Below, in pieces: positions 20,718 to 35,929 of a stretch of DNA of 64,000 nt. The stretch is from Channa striata (lineage: Eukaryota; Chordata; Actinopteri; Anabantiformes; Channidae): contig CM065187.1 in assembly GCA_033026295.1 (NCBI GenBank), positions 18,820,388 to 18,884,387 on the forward strand, written 5' to 3'. Made by a program: the position numbers and the translations under genes. Numbering within the stretch: position 1 is the first letter of the stretch; each line of letters starts with the position of its first letter. The notes under the pieces were generated by a model that was given only the letters and a program-made list of their open reading frames with translations, was not told the origin of the DNA and did not search any database.

Positions 20718-23250
20718 CTTTTATTCATCCACTTCCCTGGCCTTTAGTTTCGTAAGTGCTGACTTGAGTTTCTAATGGTGTAAGACAATTCATTTGACCC
20801 TTGGCTGCAGAAAGGTTCTGGGATTGTTGGGTTCAGAACAGCCTAGTTGTGTGCAACTGCAGGTATGCCAGCTCAGGATATGCAAAAGGGAGCAATAGCA
20901 ACCGGAACGTCTCCTGGGCAGTATATGGACATACAAAACACACACTACTCATGAAAAATTACTGTCACATCAACACTCACGTGACCCACAGGAGAAAGCC
21001 CTGTGAAAAAGGAGCCTTGCACAGAGAACTTATCCTCTGTGTTGAGGCAATCTCCATTATTCATGGTGTCAGGATCGCTTTACGGGCCGGGGGTTGTCTC
21101 GCTTTTACCTGCAGGCACATTCACACAAACTGATGGACACGCGTACAAACACACACCAACACCCACCCTCACGCAGACACTCCAGAGCTCCTTCTTGTAA
21201 CTACACTTCTTTTTTTGAAGAAAGTGTAGATGGGTATAAATCACAATAGAATCCTGAATAAGACACTGTCATGGCCAGCAGCAAACTGACTGTATCTAAA
21301 GATTTATAACAAATGCTAAAATATCTACACAAGTTTTTTTGTTGGCAGCCTTCGACTAACTTAAATGAAAGGAACAGCTTCACATTTTGGGAAATGTATC
21401 AGTTTTTGTGTGAACGGTCTGACAAGGAGGTAATGCATATCTGTACAGAAAACGCAAACCATCCAGAAGTTTGGTTATCCCACACTGCGCATGGTGACAA
21501 CTGTCTTGGCTCTGTCCAAAGCACAAAACAGGGCTATTAAAATAATAGTATAATAAAACATTCAAATATCATTTTTAGTGAAACTTCTCAAACTGAAAAC
21601 GGCCATTTATACACTTTTTTACTGATTATGTAATGTGTGAATTTAATGTGTGAGTTTTGAGATGGAAAAGCATCGACACATTATACTGTAAATAGCTTGA
21701 AACTGTTCACTGAAATAAATGGATAAAGTTTGGGGAGTTTTTAAAACATATCTTAAACATGCATATGTTTGTTGCAGTTTTATTGCACTGTCCTACATAT
21801 CTGCACCTGACTATAAGCCACATTATCCTATTAGCCTTATTGCTGCCACCTGACACCTGATGTAAGCATCAAGGCGAAGGGCAGAGTTTGGTCATATTGA
21901 TCTTTCAACATCAGATTACCCAGCTTGGGGATGACAGCAAACCTCATTTGACCCAGTAAACTAAGTAGTCTAATCTTGCAACAGTCTTAACTAATCAACA
22001 TACAAGATTTGACAGCAGTTAAATATCATTAGAAATTTGAAAAATGTTTCCCAATATTTTTTCATTGTAAATATACATATGAAGAAAAACTGACCTTATC
22101 AATAGTTTCTTATTGTATTTCATTCATGAAACTTATATGCTGCTTATCCACTGCATAGTACCATCAGACAAAAGGTGTGCACAGTTCCTGGTACCTTGTA
22201 CTTTCTTGGTGTCACTTCTGTGGAGGTTCTGAGGTAAAACGCTGCAGAATGTCAACTGGTCAGACAAAAGCACATGTGTCCACAGTCATCTCGTCATCCA
22301 TCCATTATCTCTAAATACTTATTCTGTTCTATCCTTCTGCCTATAGCTGCTTAAGGGGGATTTGTTGGGTTTTCTCTTAATGTCTGTAGAGTCTTGACTT
22401 TATTATGTAAAGAGCCTTGAGATCACCTTGCTGTAAACTGGGGTTATATAAATAAAGTTGAACTGAATTGAATATGCCAGTCTATCTCAGGGCCAACACA
22501 GACCCCTTCACACTCATATTCAGACCTACAGGCAATTTGGAGTCACCAATTGACCTGACATGCATGTCCCTGGATGTGGGAGGAAACCCACGCAAGCCTG
22601 GGGAAACATCCATGTGCTACCAGCCAAATGAAGTATGAGCTGGTAAGGCAGTTGTCCTCACTGCGTGTTAAAGTGTCCTTCTGCTACTAATCCCAAAATA
22701 TGATTTTATTTGATTTATTTTATTTTATTTTTATTTTTGTTTTTTTGTTTTCTGGGGAGCTAAAGGTGTCATAAATCTTAAATCCTAAACAATAATAAAA
22801 ATAATAATACTTCCCTGCTGCTGACTGAAATTAATATCTAAGTAAATTCATTAACCTTTCTGCTGCTTGCCAACAAGGTAGAACATGAAGACCTCAGCAG
22901 TTCGATTACCAATCTGACATGGTTTTCCACGGGCATTACTGAGAGGACACTGTCAACCATGCAGCACCCTGTGCTCTTTAATAATTGAAATGTTGACATT
23001 AGCTTTGCTTAAGGAGCCAACGAGAGCAAAAAAACAATGATTAACTGGTCGGAAATAATTAAAACGGAATCGTGTCCACTTTGGCGCCCGAACAAATGTA
23101 TGTAGTATTAATTGTATTGGTACATTAATTGATTTACATTTTTTAATCATCTTTTTAAGCACAGTCATAAGCTCCTGTACTACCCCCACTCCCACAGATA
23201 CACACACAATAATAATAATGTATCCACAAGTGAGAAAATCCAAACGGGTT
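20718..23250. other. Intergenic: loxhd1 upstream region to st8sia5 3' end
   Basis: No gene recognised. The loxhd1 promoter should lie just above 20717 (minus strand) but no clear TATA box or CpG island is visible. A composite dispersed repeat occupies 22300-22650. Confidence 0.5.
22300..22650 (+). repeat. Composite fish repeat: dispersed element interrupted by a LINE 3'-end tail
   Basis: It begins with a CATCCATTATCT stretch and resumes at about 22478 with TCTATCTCAGGGCCAACACA, CACTCATATTCAGACCTACA, GGCAATTTGGAGTCACCAAT and TGGGAGGAAACCCACGCAAG, the order typical of a very common fish dispersed repeat. Between them, 22380-22475, is GAGCCTTGAGATCACCTTGC followed by TATATAAATAAAGTTGAA and GAATTGAAT, the classic 3' tail of fish L2-type LINEs. 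I infer that the LINE tail was inserted into, or recombined with, the other repeat. Confidence 0.7.
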
Positions 23251-24977
23251 TATTTACAAACACAATAACAGTACAAAGAATGATCCCGAGTTAAGAAGCA
23301 CTGGTATATTTTCTCCATTCAGTACACAGATCATATCCCTTCTTTATCCATTCTTAAACAATTTAGTTGTCAAGCCAAACATTTTTGGTCTTGACAGTTA
23401 CTGAACTCACATCTGTTGTGCATGAACACGCAAAGCATGTGTATAAATGACAGAAAAAAGAAAGAGCATGTTAAAATCCTATTCGCAGTGTTATTGTTTA
23501 AATACAAGGACCAAAAAAGGATAGGTGCACAACTGAGCATGAACAGAGGAGTGGCAAAAATAGTCTTCTAACCTTTTGAAGTGTAAAAAAATCAAGAAAT
23601 CATACACACGCCTTTCACGTGCAAACAAAATTTTCACAGCTAATGTGAAGGTGAGATGATACAGTAGAGAAAGTGTCATAGCACTTCACAAAAGGGCAGC
23701 AGCCTTCTTCATTCTTGCACTTTTAATAAGAACCGCAACCACAATCATACAGTTCACCTCAAGGAATCCATTCACCTTTCATGTGAATAAGTTTGTGTAT
23801 ATTTCCAAAAGCACTGTGAGCTTCAGGCTTACGTGTAAACATTTCAGTGATCATTGAAGCAGGCACACACAAAGCCAAGTATAGATTAAAGTCATGCAGA
23901 GCATTACATGGTTATTAATGGTGTCAACAGGGCGTAAGACTTCACCGATTCAACTAGAATATCAACTGAGAACTGCAGCTAAATCTTAGAGAATCTAATC
24001 TTAAATATCCTTTAAGAGACCAACTACATTTTAGCTTGATAATTTTATGTCGTTAAGATAAGCAAAACACGTGTGTGTTGCATATCGTGTAGCCGGGTTT
24101 GATTTCTTGTAAGGCAGCATGGCTTAAGACATGAATGATGGCGAGAGGCTGTGTCACGCAGCAGTGCTCTGTTGTTTCACTGATTGAATGGCCTTGAAAG
24201 TCAAAGGTTTGCTGAGGTGGTGTCATTGCAAAGTATCTGTCTGGATTTTGTCCAAAACCATGACGAGTCACAAACCAAAAGTGGGGGAAACGTTTCTCTA
24301 CACCCCCCTTTGTGTATTAGAAATACTGGGGGAAATTAAACGGGAGAAAGTAGGCCACTGAAAACAGGCCACTACAATTCAGTTTGAAAATATTCACCCA
24401 TTGAATCCGGTGAATAGGAAAGAGATTACAAAAGTAGACTAGATGTGACAATTTTTTAATCGTTTTTTTGCCTTGTTTGGTTTTGTTTTACACAAACGGT
24501 AAAAGCTGCCACACCCACAGAGTGTCCGGGATTAAGAGAGAAGAAGACAGATGGTGATGGGGAGGCACAAAGACACCCACTGCAGCCCTATTTCAGCATA
24601 AATATCTGTTCAACGCTGAGTAGAAAACACCTCTGTACAGCAGAGCCACTAGAAAACTTCACAAAAACAACATCACTACGATGACCACTTTTCACATTAA
24701 AAACAAGCATCCTATGAACAGAGAGTCCGAGATAGCCACAGGGATTTAACTGGCTGGATAAACAACTCATGGTACACGTCAAAAAGAGAAGTATGTTGTC
24801 AGTTAAAGCAAGCAATCGTCAATGTGCAGGTGAAATAGTGAGAGAAAAGAAGTGTAGGCTTCAAAACCTGGCTGTGTTTTTGAACAGGGTAGAAAGAGTG
24901 AAGTGTAGCATTCACTGAGACAGAACACAACCAAATATTTAACATGAAATGTTTGGCTTCAACATTAAAGTGAGGGA
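23249..24977 (-). other. st8sia5: st8sia5 probable 3' UTR and poly(A) signal
   Basis: Downstream of the stop at 24978-24980 there is no other gene. AATAAA on the minus strand at 23249-23254 (plus-strand TTTATT) is a reasonable polyadenylation signal, giving a 3' UTR of about 1.7 kb. Other AT-rich hexamers exist, so the end is a guess. Confidence 0.4.
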
Positions 24978-27900
24978 TCATGTGCACTGTCCTGTGTGTA
25001 CGTTGATGATACCGCGAGTGTGCATATGAATAAAATTAAAAATTTCATGGGGCATTGCGTGGAAGCCCGGTCGTGGCTTTACATTGTCGTAGTAATGGTG
25101 AGTAATGAAGTTGCCCGAGGGGTTCATGGGAAATGCCCAGAAACCATAGAGGTGGACCTCCTCGCACATCTCCAAGGCGGCGGTCACAAGCATTAGGCCG
25201 CTGCTGAGCCGTTTGGCCCGAACGCCCTGCACCGCCCAGAAACGCTGCACGTTGAGGAGGTACTGTGGGTGGAAGAAGAACACACCTCTCTGGGAGTCAA
25301 AGTCGTCCAGCATGTATTTGACTCTGAAAGATACGTCGGTGTTGCGGGTGTTGTAGAAGGCAGGAAGCACCACCGAGGAGTTCTCGTAATTTTGGAGGAC
25401 TTCGTAAAATGGCCGCCGCCATTTCTCCAGCTTCTGATATCTGCAGAGGAAGTGAAAGATGAGTTGAAGCCAAAGGGAAGAAGGCTAAAGGCGGATTGAG
25501 GAGACAGGAAGAGGGACAGAGAGAGATGGTTTCCCAGTCTAACCCATATTTACAGTACCTCTCAGTAATAATACTTGGATTTATTGTCACCAGATCAGTT
25601 TTAGTGCCAACATCAGCAGAGTACTTCTCATTAATGGGTGGAATGTTGCACCTGCAGAGAAGAATAGAGACATCTATTGACTCATTATGACACATTTTAA
25701 GGTGTAAACATGCTGGTGAGATACGATGTAGAGTGGAATCATTTAATTATTGTGATCATATGTTGGGTTTCAAAAATAAATTTGATTTAACTGAATTTCA
25801 GTGAACTTTTAAAATCTATTGTAAGTACAGAAAAGTTTAAACTTGAAATATTCCAAAGTCAGTTTTGAGCTCAGAGACTGACAGTAATACTTGGCTTTTC
25901 AGACAGTAAATTGACTGTTACCAACCGTAAATGAGTTAACCTTTCAGCATCTTCTCTGACTGAACATCCTGAGTTGTCAAATATAATGGGCAAGACCATT
26001 TTATCTCTACTGTACAAGCACATGTAAATCGCTGGATTCTCCATGAGTGAGACTTTGTGCACATTCATGTCCAAATTTTATTTATGTATAATACAGTTTG
26101 AAACAAATAATAATTTCTACTAAGCATAACAAAGGCATTCAGTCTACCTAAATGTGTGTGTAATAAAAACAAACCATGAGTTTTTGAACTGTCTTTTGAA
26201 TTAATTTGAATTATGATTGTGTAGCCAATACATATCGAACACTGAAGCATTATACCTGAACACAAAATCTGCTGAGTCAATCTCCTTTCCACATTTGCTG
26301 TTTTTGATAATGCCACCATTTCCAATAACAGCACATTTCTTGTACTGTGATTTGGAATATGGCATATCCTGAATAAAACAGACAGGTTTTGTTAATATCA
26401 CTTCAAATCAAACATTGTATCATCGGGTTTAGAAGCATAAGAAGAAGGTGAAATACAAAGCATACATGTATGAACTTAGACATGTAAAAAAGCCTGTAGC
26501 CTATGTGATATGCATCCAGCGGGATTTGAACTCACATCTGGTAGCATCTTGAAGACTTCAGTAGTGATGGGAAGGATCCCACTGGTGTCCACCTCATACC
26601 TCAGCTTTGTTCCTGCAGGAGTATTCCTCTTGGTGGTGAAGAGGAAGGAGGGAGCATTACAGCAGCGGGACAGAGACATCCTGCAGAAAAACACCAAACA
26701 CAGACAGGGATTTGATTCAAATGCAAAACATTTGCACACCGACACCCAGATTCACGTTTCATTTGAGCAGACTGGGTAAATGCTCACTTGAAGTTGCTGG
26801 TTTCCTCTTTGTTCTGCTCCCACCTACACACCTGCAGGTTTCGCCATCTCTCAAACAGCTCTGAAGTTTTCACCCTAGCAGACAGGCAGAACACTTGGGA
26901 ATGACAAAGGAGATACACAGTGATGTTTTTCTGTCTACAAGTTTTATATGTTGAAGAAACGCCGTCAAAAAAACTCACAAAGACAAACTAGGGGCCCGAA
27001 AATTGCAGCGATAACTCTGTGATGGAACCTCTAATGCCACTGACTAAAGACAGTGGCTTCATCAGTGGTGTCTGTAAATAGCTGTCCTTGAACTAACATT
27101 TCCTTTGAGATGATTGCGAGATGATGTGATGTGCTGTGGGAGGCAGAGTGGCACCATTACTTTGACAGTGTGGCAGAGTGACAGCAGCTGTTCTCTGCCA
27201 CAGACAAAGTGGCTGAGAATGCATCTGACAATAAACTTTTGAAGCCTGAGGCACGAGCACAAGGGATCACTGGACAACATTCATATTCATGCAAAAGACA
27301 AGATGCTGCTCGGATTGCTGTGAGCATAATTGGCTGACTGAGGAGAGGAATTAATCTGCCCAGTACTAATGCATGCAGTGATGCAGTTATTTATAATGTG
27401 TTGCACTTAAGGCTGATAATTAAAGAAGAAGAAAAACAGCTTTCAGCTGTAAAGCATTAGGCAATAAAATGGATGTCGTGAAGCAAGTTTCATCTTTCCA
27501 TCATTTGTTTTGTAGTGTCAGGATCTGTAACTTGTTTGCCTTTTAACAGATAACAACGATTATTTGAAACAAAGATTCGACAGATTAGCTGCAGGTAGAA
27601 TCCTAACTATTGGGTTAACACATTTAAATGCAATAACTCTCCAGCTTTCCTTAACATGTTAGCATGAGGGCAGTAGTATTTGTCTCAAAGATAAGTACAG
27701 GCTCACAGAGCAGCTAACATGGACATAGGTGCTTACTTTTTAAAGTTCTCTCACTTTTCTCACACTACTTCACATCTGGAATTTGGCCAGCAGGCTTTAG
27801 TCTGACCTGTGGTCACTGAGCAGCTCCCCTGCAATCACCTGTCCCTCTCAGATCCAGTCCTGTCAGTCTGGGGGATTGAACCTGCGACCTTTAGAGTCTC

Positions 27901-30900
27901 CAGTTCTCCATATACAATATTTGTGCTTCCTCTGCAGGACTGATTTGACAGTGCGTATTTTTATCCTCATAGCTTCGGGATTTTAACTCCACTTGGGAAC
28001 AGAGGTATATTCCTAGATCATAAATCAGGTGGTGAATGACCCAACAGGGGACCATCTTAACTCCATCCATTCATTATTTCAAATGATTATCCTGCTACAG
28101 GTTGCAGGGATGCTGGAGCCAATGCCTGTTTTCACTGATCAAGTGGGGGTGTACACCCGAAGACGAGTCTATCTCAGAAGCACACAGACAAAGAAACCGG
28201 GTTCTAATTGGGAAGACCACCTCCATCTGGGTAAACCTTTATTTTGCCTAACACAGGTTTTGCTTTTACCATGAATGAACACTCACATTGTCAGGACTTT
28301 GACGTCCATAATCTCCTGTCTGAGCTCCCTGCATGCAGTGGAGTTGTAGTCAAACGAACCATCATAGTTTTCCAGATACCTGGAGGGACAGACACAGTCA
28401 TCCTCTGCCTAAACCTCTTCACACACACAGACAACTAACAACAAACTGTGGAGATAAAAATGCAATATATAAAACAGTGTACTGAAAGAATACTATCAAG
28501 CAAAATATTTTATATTCACTTCAACGCGGCTTTATGAAATACTAGAATATCAGAATAGCACTGAAATGAAAAATGACAGAAGTGATGCAACTGAATTTTG
28601 GGAGACACAAATAGGATTGTAACACACGATTTACTGGACACTTGCACCAGATTCTTATACATCTTAGTCTAAACCAATGTGATATGTGACCAATAACTCT
28701 CATATTTTCATTTATTTTATTTGTTAAGATGAAATGTTGCACGATTTAACACCAGTTGAAAAGTGTAAATGTGCTGTATATTAGTTTGGAATAAAAACTG
28801 AAACAATCTAAAAGGGAAATGGGTCGGTTCAAATGTATAGGTTCTTAAATTTAGGTGACTAAGCTACTTTTGTGAGGTAATACAATATATTTATGCATTT
28901 TATAACTGATAGAGCATTTAAAGTGTTGGATGCAGTATTATTTTGACTGATTCCTTAGTATTATAATGCATAAGCATCTACACAGATGTACAAAGACGTA
29001 ATTATAAATACTTTACTTTCAACTAGCGCTAACAGATCTTGGGTATTTATTTCAGACACATAAAACAATCATCACAAAAAATGGCAACATTAACCAAAAG
29101 TACACAAAAATAATGTGTGACTGTGTTTTGGTGAAGTTTACCGAATGGTTCTGTAGAGAATTTTTTTTTTCACTTGCATAATTTAACACTGATTTAAATT
29201 GTCATAAAATGTGTCAGAAAACCACCAGTGTTTGTTGTATTATAACAACCCAAAATTCTTTTCTACCGGCTTAAAATCTTATTAGAATAGATAAATGCGA
29301 ATGAGAGCTACTTGACGTGCTCAAGGTGGAAATTTGTTTAAATGTTAATGTTTGAGTGGCAACTATCTCAAATGAAAATTTCAAGTTGCATTTTGGTTTG
29401 TTAAAGCAAGTGTTAGGCCGTGTTACTTTTAAAACTCTGTCCTACTTATAATAGTAAAGTTCAGTTAACTAATAATGAAACACAACTACGCTCATTTCAT
29501 TGCTACCACTTGTCTCGTGATTCTGTGCAAATGATGAATGTATAAATATGTGTTTACTGATTTAATAAACATTTCTACTCCTGCTCATTTTACACTTAAT
29601 CATGTTAGATCACAGATGAAGGCAAACGTGCCTTAAATACTATGTTAATACTCTTAGAAATGAACCATTATCTTATGTTCAGCAAAAGTCAAATAGTCCT
29701 GCTTTAGCCACACGCTAATCCAGTTTAAAGACATTTTAAAGCCATTTCAGGCTTTAGCAAAAGATTAGTGATTTTTTTTCAGATCTGCAATAGGCACCTC
29801 AAATGCATAGACTGAAAAACCCCATTTCCTTTGTAAGCGTTGTAATTATGTTTAACCCTGAGCTTAAAAGCAGAATTAATTAGAAAAAAACCCAGTTTCA
29901 CTGTACATCTCCACAGGTATAACAGGCGTTAAAGGTTTTACATTAGTTTTACTGTAGCCATTTTTGTCATTTGGAAAGGTTCACCCCCAGAGGGTTGCTC
30001 TCTTTAGCCCTGATCCATAATTTTCCTTTTAGACCTGAGAGAGAAATCTCTTTCCAGTTGAATTTAAGTTTAAACTTAAATAAAGATTTGAATCCATGTA
30101 GCCACTTTTTGTGGAAAATTCTGTCTATTTGTTATTTGTTTTTATCTTTATCTTTAAATTGTACCCGTTGTGAAGTGCATATGGATGTTGGAAAGCTCTA
30201 AATATATTTTAAATGTTTGTATAAAGCTTGGGGGATAGGGGAGGGGATTTAATGTCAGCTATTACAATGTACATTAGTTAGAATGAATGGCGTTTTGGTC
30301 AGACTGAATAAATGTAGTGTGTTATTTTGGAAGATGGATAAAACTGCAGGTGAGTTTAAAAATAACAGATAGTGAAAGAACACAATTAGCAATAGAATGA
30401 AGGAATGCACTAAAATAACAAGATTCTGGGATGAAGTTGTACAAATAAGGAACAATGGAACTGGTTGTCTACATCCACCTGATGATGCAGTGTATTTCTG
30501 AGGTTTTACTGAGAAGAGCATCTGCCTTAGATAAAACATTTGGCACTTTAAGCAGGGCTATTCGTGCTTGTTTTAGCTAAGATGATGAAACCTTTGCAAG
30601 TGTTCTGTGTTCAGTTCTAAAGGCAAGACAGTAATTCGTTTGATGAGATGAATTTCATCCCCTATGGCATCATAGACTAATGCTGGTTCAAAACCAATCC
30701 AGGGTGAGACAGACTACCAGCATTTTACCACAGATATTACTGCTCAGTGCTGTGAGGATTTGGAACTTTGGAGGGGGAAATCTGCCACGTTCTTGTCTTC
30801 TTGCAAGGAAAGTAAAGTGGAAAAGGGGGTAAATCCAGGTCGCAGATAGAGACAATGCAGATGTGAGAAGGGGAGATAGGGGGAGCAGAGAGAAGTGTCC

Positions 30901-33900
30901 ACACTATGTACATGGCATACACACATAGCTGTGCAGAACACATGAGACACAGGTTGAAGAGAACAAGGCATTTGGAAATGGGTGCTGGATGGGACACAGA
31001 GGCAGAAGGAGAAGCTAGTACACCAACAGGAGACCGGGGTTCGACCAGCTTCTGGAGGGAGGGGATGGGTTTAGGGATCTGGGGTCGAGGTGGATCAGAC
31101 AACATGCAAGAGCAAATCTGAAGTGCAACCACCACTGAAAAAAATATGAGAGTTTATACCCTTCACACTAATGAAAAAGAAAGAGGCATTCTTGGGTTTC
31201 TGTGAAAATACTAAAAAATGCCTTCAAACTGGCCTACCTGTGAGAGCGTTTTTTTTTCTTCTTAATATCGGCTAGGCAGGGTGTGACTATTACGGAGATC
31301 TGTGAATCTGGCTGAAAATTCTGACGGAAACATCTGTCAACATGCAGACAGGTTAAGTTAGATTTAAATGTGTGATGTACTCCTGCGACACCCCCCACCC
31401 CTGCTAACTTCCTAAACCTGCAGATTTCAAAAGAATTAGAGAAAAAGAGTGTAAATGTGCTGCGGCTTGTGAGACTGGGGTGGACGTATAGCAGCGGCCC
31501 AGTCCACACATGCAGGGCTGGGTTTTCACTAGGATGGATTTAAAATTTGTGTTCTGTTTTTTTTTTTTTTCATTTTATCTCTCTGTCTCTCACACTCTCT
31601 TTTCTCAGAGGTGTTGTGCAGTCAATCACGTTGGAAAGGTACCTTTTCCTTCCATTTCTGGCAGGCTTCAGAGATCCATCATCCGAGAAATTAACAGGAC
31701 CGGTCCAATTTCCTGTCTCGTCCCCTTTGAGTCGGCTAAACTGTTGCGCACTAGTAAGAAAATGAGTCAGTTTATTTGGGATTTATTGTCCTTATTGTGC
31801 ATATGTCAAACACATACAACCAAGCCCATGTGTTCATTCCAAAAAGTTACACTTTTACGCAAACAGGCATACACATGTAAATTAAGGGGGACCAGCTTTT
31901 TGTTTCAAGGAAAACAGTTCAAATATGACACCAAACATGGTTAGAAAGAATTGTCAGTTAATTACACCATGGCTTGAATGGTAAATTTATGCTCTGTTGG
32001 GCTGTTGCCACTACCCTGAGTGTGATTCAAACATTCACACTCCTCAATTTTGGCCTGCGGGAGCGTTAAACGTAATTCAATATATTAAAGTCATAGTGAT
32101 TTAAGAGAGGAACAATAATTGTTTCCAATGCTTCCCTGAATGTCAAAGTACTTCCGAGGAAGAGATGCCAACAGATTTGCCAAGCGTGGATAAAGGAGCC
32201 AATTTAACCCATCGTTTCAGCCAAATATCACTGATAAAAAGGAATTCCCACATTAAGATCAGTTGTTTAATGTGGCTGTAAAAAGCAAGTCTAAAAAAAA
32301 TTACCCAAGTGAACTGAATTAGCAGTTCTTGGACCTTGAGTTGGAGACACATAGTTAACACATTAAGCTTATGCCCAATTAAAAGAGTTTATGCCTTGCA
32401 CTACAGAAAATTTCACATAGACTCATAGTAGAAATATAAAGCAAAGGTTTGTATTTGTTTTTGTTCTGTTCTGCATCAAAGTGACTTCATCAAAGGAGGG
32501 GATTTAGTGCAGGGGCTTCGTAGCTTTAACAACAGTCTGGATAAAACACTTTTTCTGGAGAGATTTCTGGACAGAGACAGATTCTGTTAACAGTCATCTG
32601 CAAACAGTAAATTTTTGAATTTAGGAGCAGAAGGAAAAACATCCACAATATTGTAACTTCATCTTTTTTTACAATGGTATCGCTAGGAGTATTTGACATT
32701 CCATAGTCAACAATTTCAATGAAAAGACCAAAACCAGTAATGCCTAACTCCATCTGTCAGTACATTCAGTATTTAAAACAAGTCATACATTTATAAGTTT
32801 CATTTTTTACAAGGCTTAGCCGTTCGGCCCTGAAGTTTTTGCAGACATCATTTAAACCAGTAAATTGCCTATTTGATTGGAACTATTTTCAGCAGCAGAT
32901 CTGGTCCATCAGTATTTGTGTCTGCAGGCAACAGAGCGGCTCGATGTGTTTTAACAGCTTTTAGACGGCAGCAGAGGCCACAGGGGAACACACCGTATCA
33001 CCTGGTAATGTTAAGAGTCGTTCTATCTGTGTGAGCAGAATATCACAATTCATACATCTCAACATCAGTGGATGTACATTATCCCCTATTATCCAAATGA
33101 TTATGGATGTATTCAGGTTTGACTCATTTCTGCGAGTGCTATGTGGGTGTTGGGCTAAATTCAGCAGGGAGATTGAACCCAAAGAGCCTCTCAGGGTGCA
33201 TTATGTGATGGAGCATTCATCGCTGACAACTCGTGTCAGTGCTGATCTGCAGGCACATCGGCTTCTCTGAGTGCTACTTCAACATCTTAATAACATGCTG
33301 CGAAGGGCTGTAGAGAGGAACACACTGGAATCAGAGAGATGTTTGTGCTTCGGGTTTGTGTTTGAAATAGGACAGCTGTCTTTTATATGGGCTAATCAGG
33401 GCACCCTCATTTAGTTACTTGTGGTATACTATTATTTAACATAGATTCTAATTATCACCAAAACGCTATGTTCATTGGATTGATTTCTGATGCTCAATAG
33501 CATAATAGAAGATAATTAGAATATAGTTCCTTCCAACAAAGCTATAGTCAGTGTCACACCACTGTGTCTAACTTACAGATCAATTTAATGTTTTGAACTC
33601 AAACGTTAAGAGCCCAGTTATCTGCCACTGAGTCAATCACAAGCACAATGTGGACAGTAATCCAAGTATTAGACAAGACAGGAACAAAGTTGCTCTGCTG
33701 CACTAATGTGCTCTGATTCTGCCCTCGAGCATTGTTAATCGGACTTGAAAAGGAAAGGACTTCTAAGCTAAAGGAGTCTGTATGTCCAGGGGGGTTTACC
33801 TTATTGATTAAGGACTTTTTTTAATGAGAAGTAGGCATGTTATTGCTCTTATCAAAACAAAAAAACGTAACTATTTTTGAATTATGAAAACAAATGTGAT

Positions 33901-35896
33901 CTCCTCTTTTTTTCCTTTTGTACGTCCTCAGAATGTTTAACAAGTAATCCATTTGTGAGTGCTGTGAATTATAAATTATGTTTGAATCAATGAGTCACTA
34001 AACAGCAGTGTCCACAGCGGGCGAAAACATGTACAGGCTGAAAATGGCTTTGAATGGAGGACATGCAGCCCACTCACATAAGGCACAAAGAAAGGCTTAT
34101 TTCTTAGGTGGCATCAGGTGCACAAATTAGTGCTCAATCCATTGGACAAATGGCAAAATTGCCAGATAAATTAAATAATGAACCATCACCTTTAAAGCAT
34201 AAAATAATAAACATGTGGTTGCATTTTTTTATTTTGAGCATATTCCTATAAATGATACTGTATATATCATTTAAATGGAATTAAAATTCAAGTTTGGACT
34301 GTGACTTAGGCAAAAAAAGAATATATCAGTGTGTGACATTTCATCATTTTCTTCTGCTTAGATTGTCGTGATAATTGAAATTGTATTTTTCAAATTAAAC
34401 AATAATTATCCTAATCATAAAAGTTGCAGCCAGGTGAACTTAGTTGTAACGCTACTAATGTTTAGATGATTACTAATCAACCCCCTTCAACCTAAAGCCT
34501 TTTGTGTCAGGCTCTGTAGCTGCAAATACATTTATAGATATCGTCACCTCTTCAAGTCACACAGAGATGAAAGTTAATCCTCCTTCACAGAACTGTGTCG
34601 CTCATTACAATGCTTTAACACAACCCCCGGCACTTCACGATCCTACATTCAACACAACTTCATCCTGATGTCAGTGAGGAGGCTGATTCATGTGATGCCA
34701 TAATGTGACTCAATGGCAGGATTTATGGTCAGATTTATCGAGTACAACAATGTTCACAGCATTTCACAGTTCGACTTTAACAGACTTTTGGTGTTTGCCC
34801 TTCGGTCTTTTGGAACGGACGTATACACAAAGTAAAGTGTAAGATCTACGATCCAAATTAACCGTTACTCCCTCCTCTTCCTCATCAATTCCTGCTTTTC
34901 TAACCTAGACGTCTCTGAATGTTGGCCGAGATTATTTTGTGCTGCCTTGAAACGGCACATGATAAACACCCTACCAACATATTCTCAGGCCTGGGAACAG
35001 GTTGGGTGCGGTCAAACCCTTCCACAACAACGGCGTCTATTTTTTAAGGCTTAGGGAAATATCATAAGGTGACGTCTTCTTTCTTTTCTCCCTTGCTCTG
35101 CTTCACACTCACACGCACATGCAAACACATTTCATCCCCTTTCACTTCTCTCATGTTCTCCATCTCCTTCCTCTGTCTCCCTCTCTCGCTCTCTCTGCCC
35201 CACTTGCATTGAGGTGTGTGTGCAGACAGACTGTACCAAAATGGCTGCTGCTGAGCCCACTGGTTTCTGTTGTGTGCCCCCACCCAGAATCCTAGGAGCA
35301 AAGATAGGGCTCAGGCGAAGAAAGGTGTGTGTCGGGTCTGAATTCATGCATCTCACTGCAGAGGTCAGGATACCATGAATCCACACTGAGTACCCAGGCC
35401 AGCAGGGTGGCAGGGGGAGGGGTTAGCTGTGGGGAACTTTCAGACTGCAGCACATATATGTTTGACGTAAGCATATATGTGCTGCCTGAAAATATCTGGA
35501 GGTGGGGATACACTTTTCTGGTTGTCTTTTATTTAGTTTGAAGTGAGATTTTGGCGTTGTTCTTGCGATTTTTTTTAAGCCACCCAAAGACCAAACATCC
35601 CAGCTTCTCAACATCTGCTCGTCTCACACTGAAATTTTCGCTGAATGTTAAGGCATAGGGGCCTGCTATTTAGTAGGTAAATGGGTTTTTTAATAGGGTT
35701 AGATGAGAGCAAAAGTACACTAGCATGCAGGATTCAACTCGCGAACCCATAGGAGGGAATTAGGTGCTCTTACTTTTGCAGAGGTATTACAAAACAGGGC
35801 TCTGCAGTGTGTGTGCACTGGGAGTGCAGCCTGGTAAAAAAATATTTATTTAACAGGAACCAATAAGAAATACACATCATCTTCATCATGTTGTTG

Positions 35897-35929
<33 letters not shown>

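Noticed and set aside
20284..20775. A 163-codon Ser/Phe-rich plus-strand frame opposite loxhd1 exon 1
   Set aside because: Exact complement of the Lys/Glu-rich coding region; a shadow frame.
31510..31944. A 144-codon plus-strand frame inside st8sia5 intron 1
   Set aside because: Starts with a poly-T-derived phenylalanine run and shows no conserved motif or partner exon.
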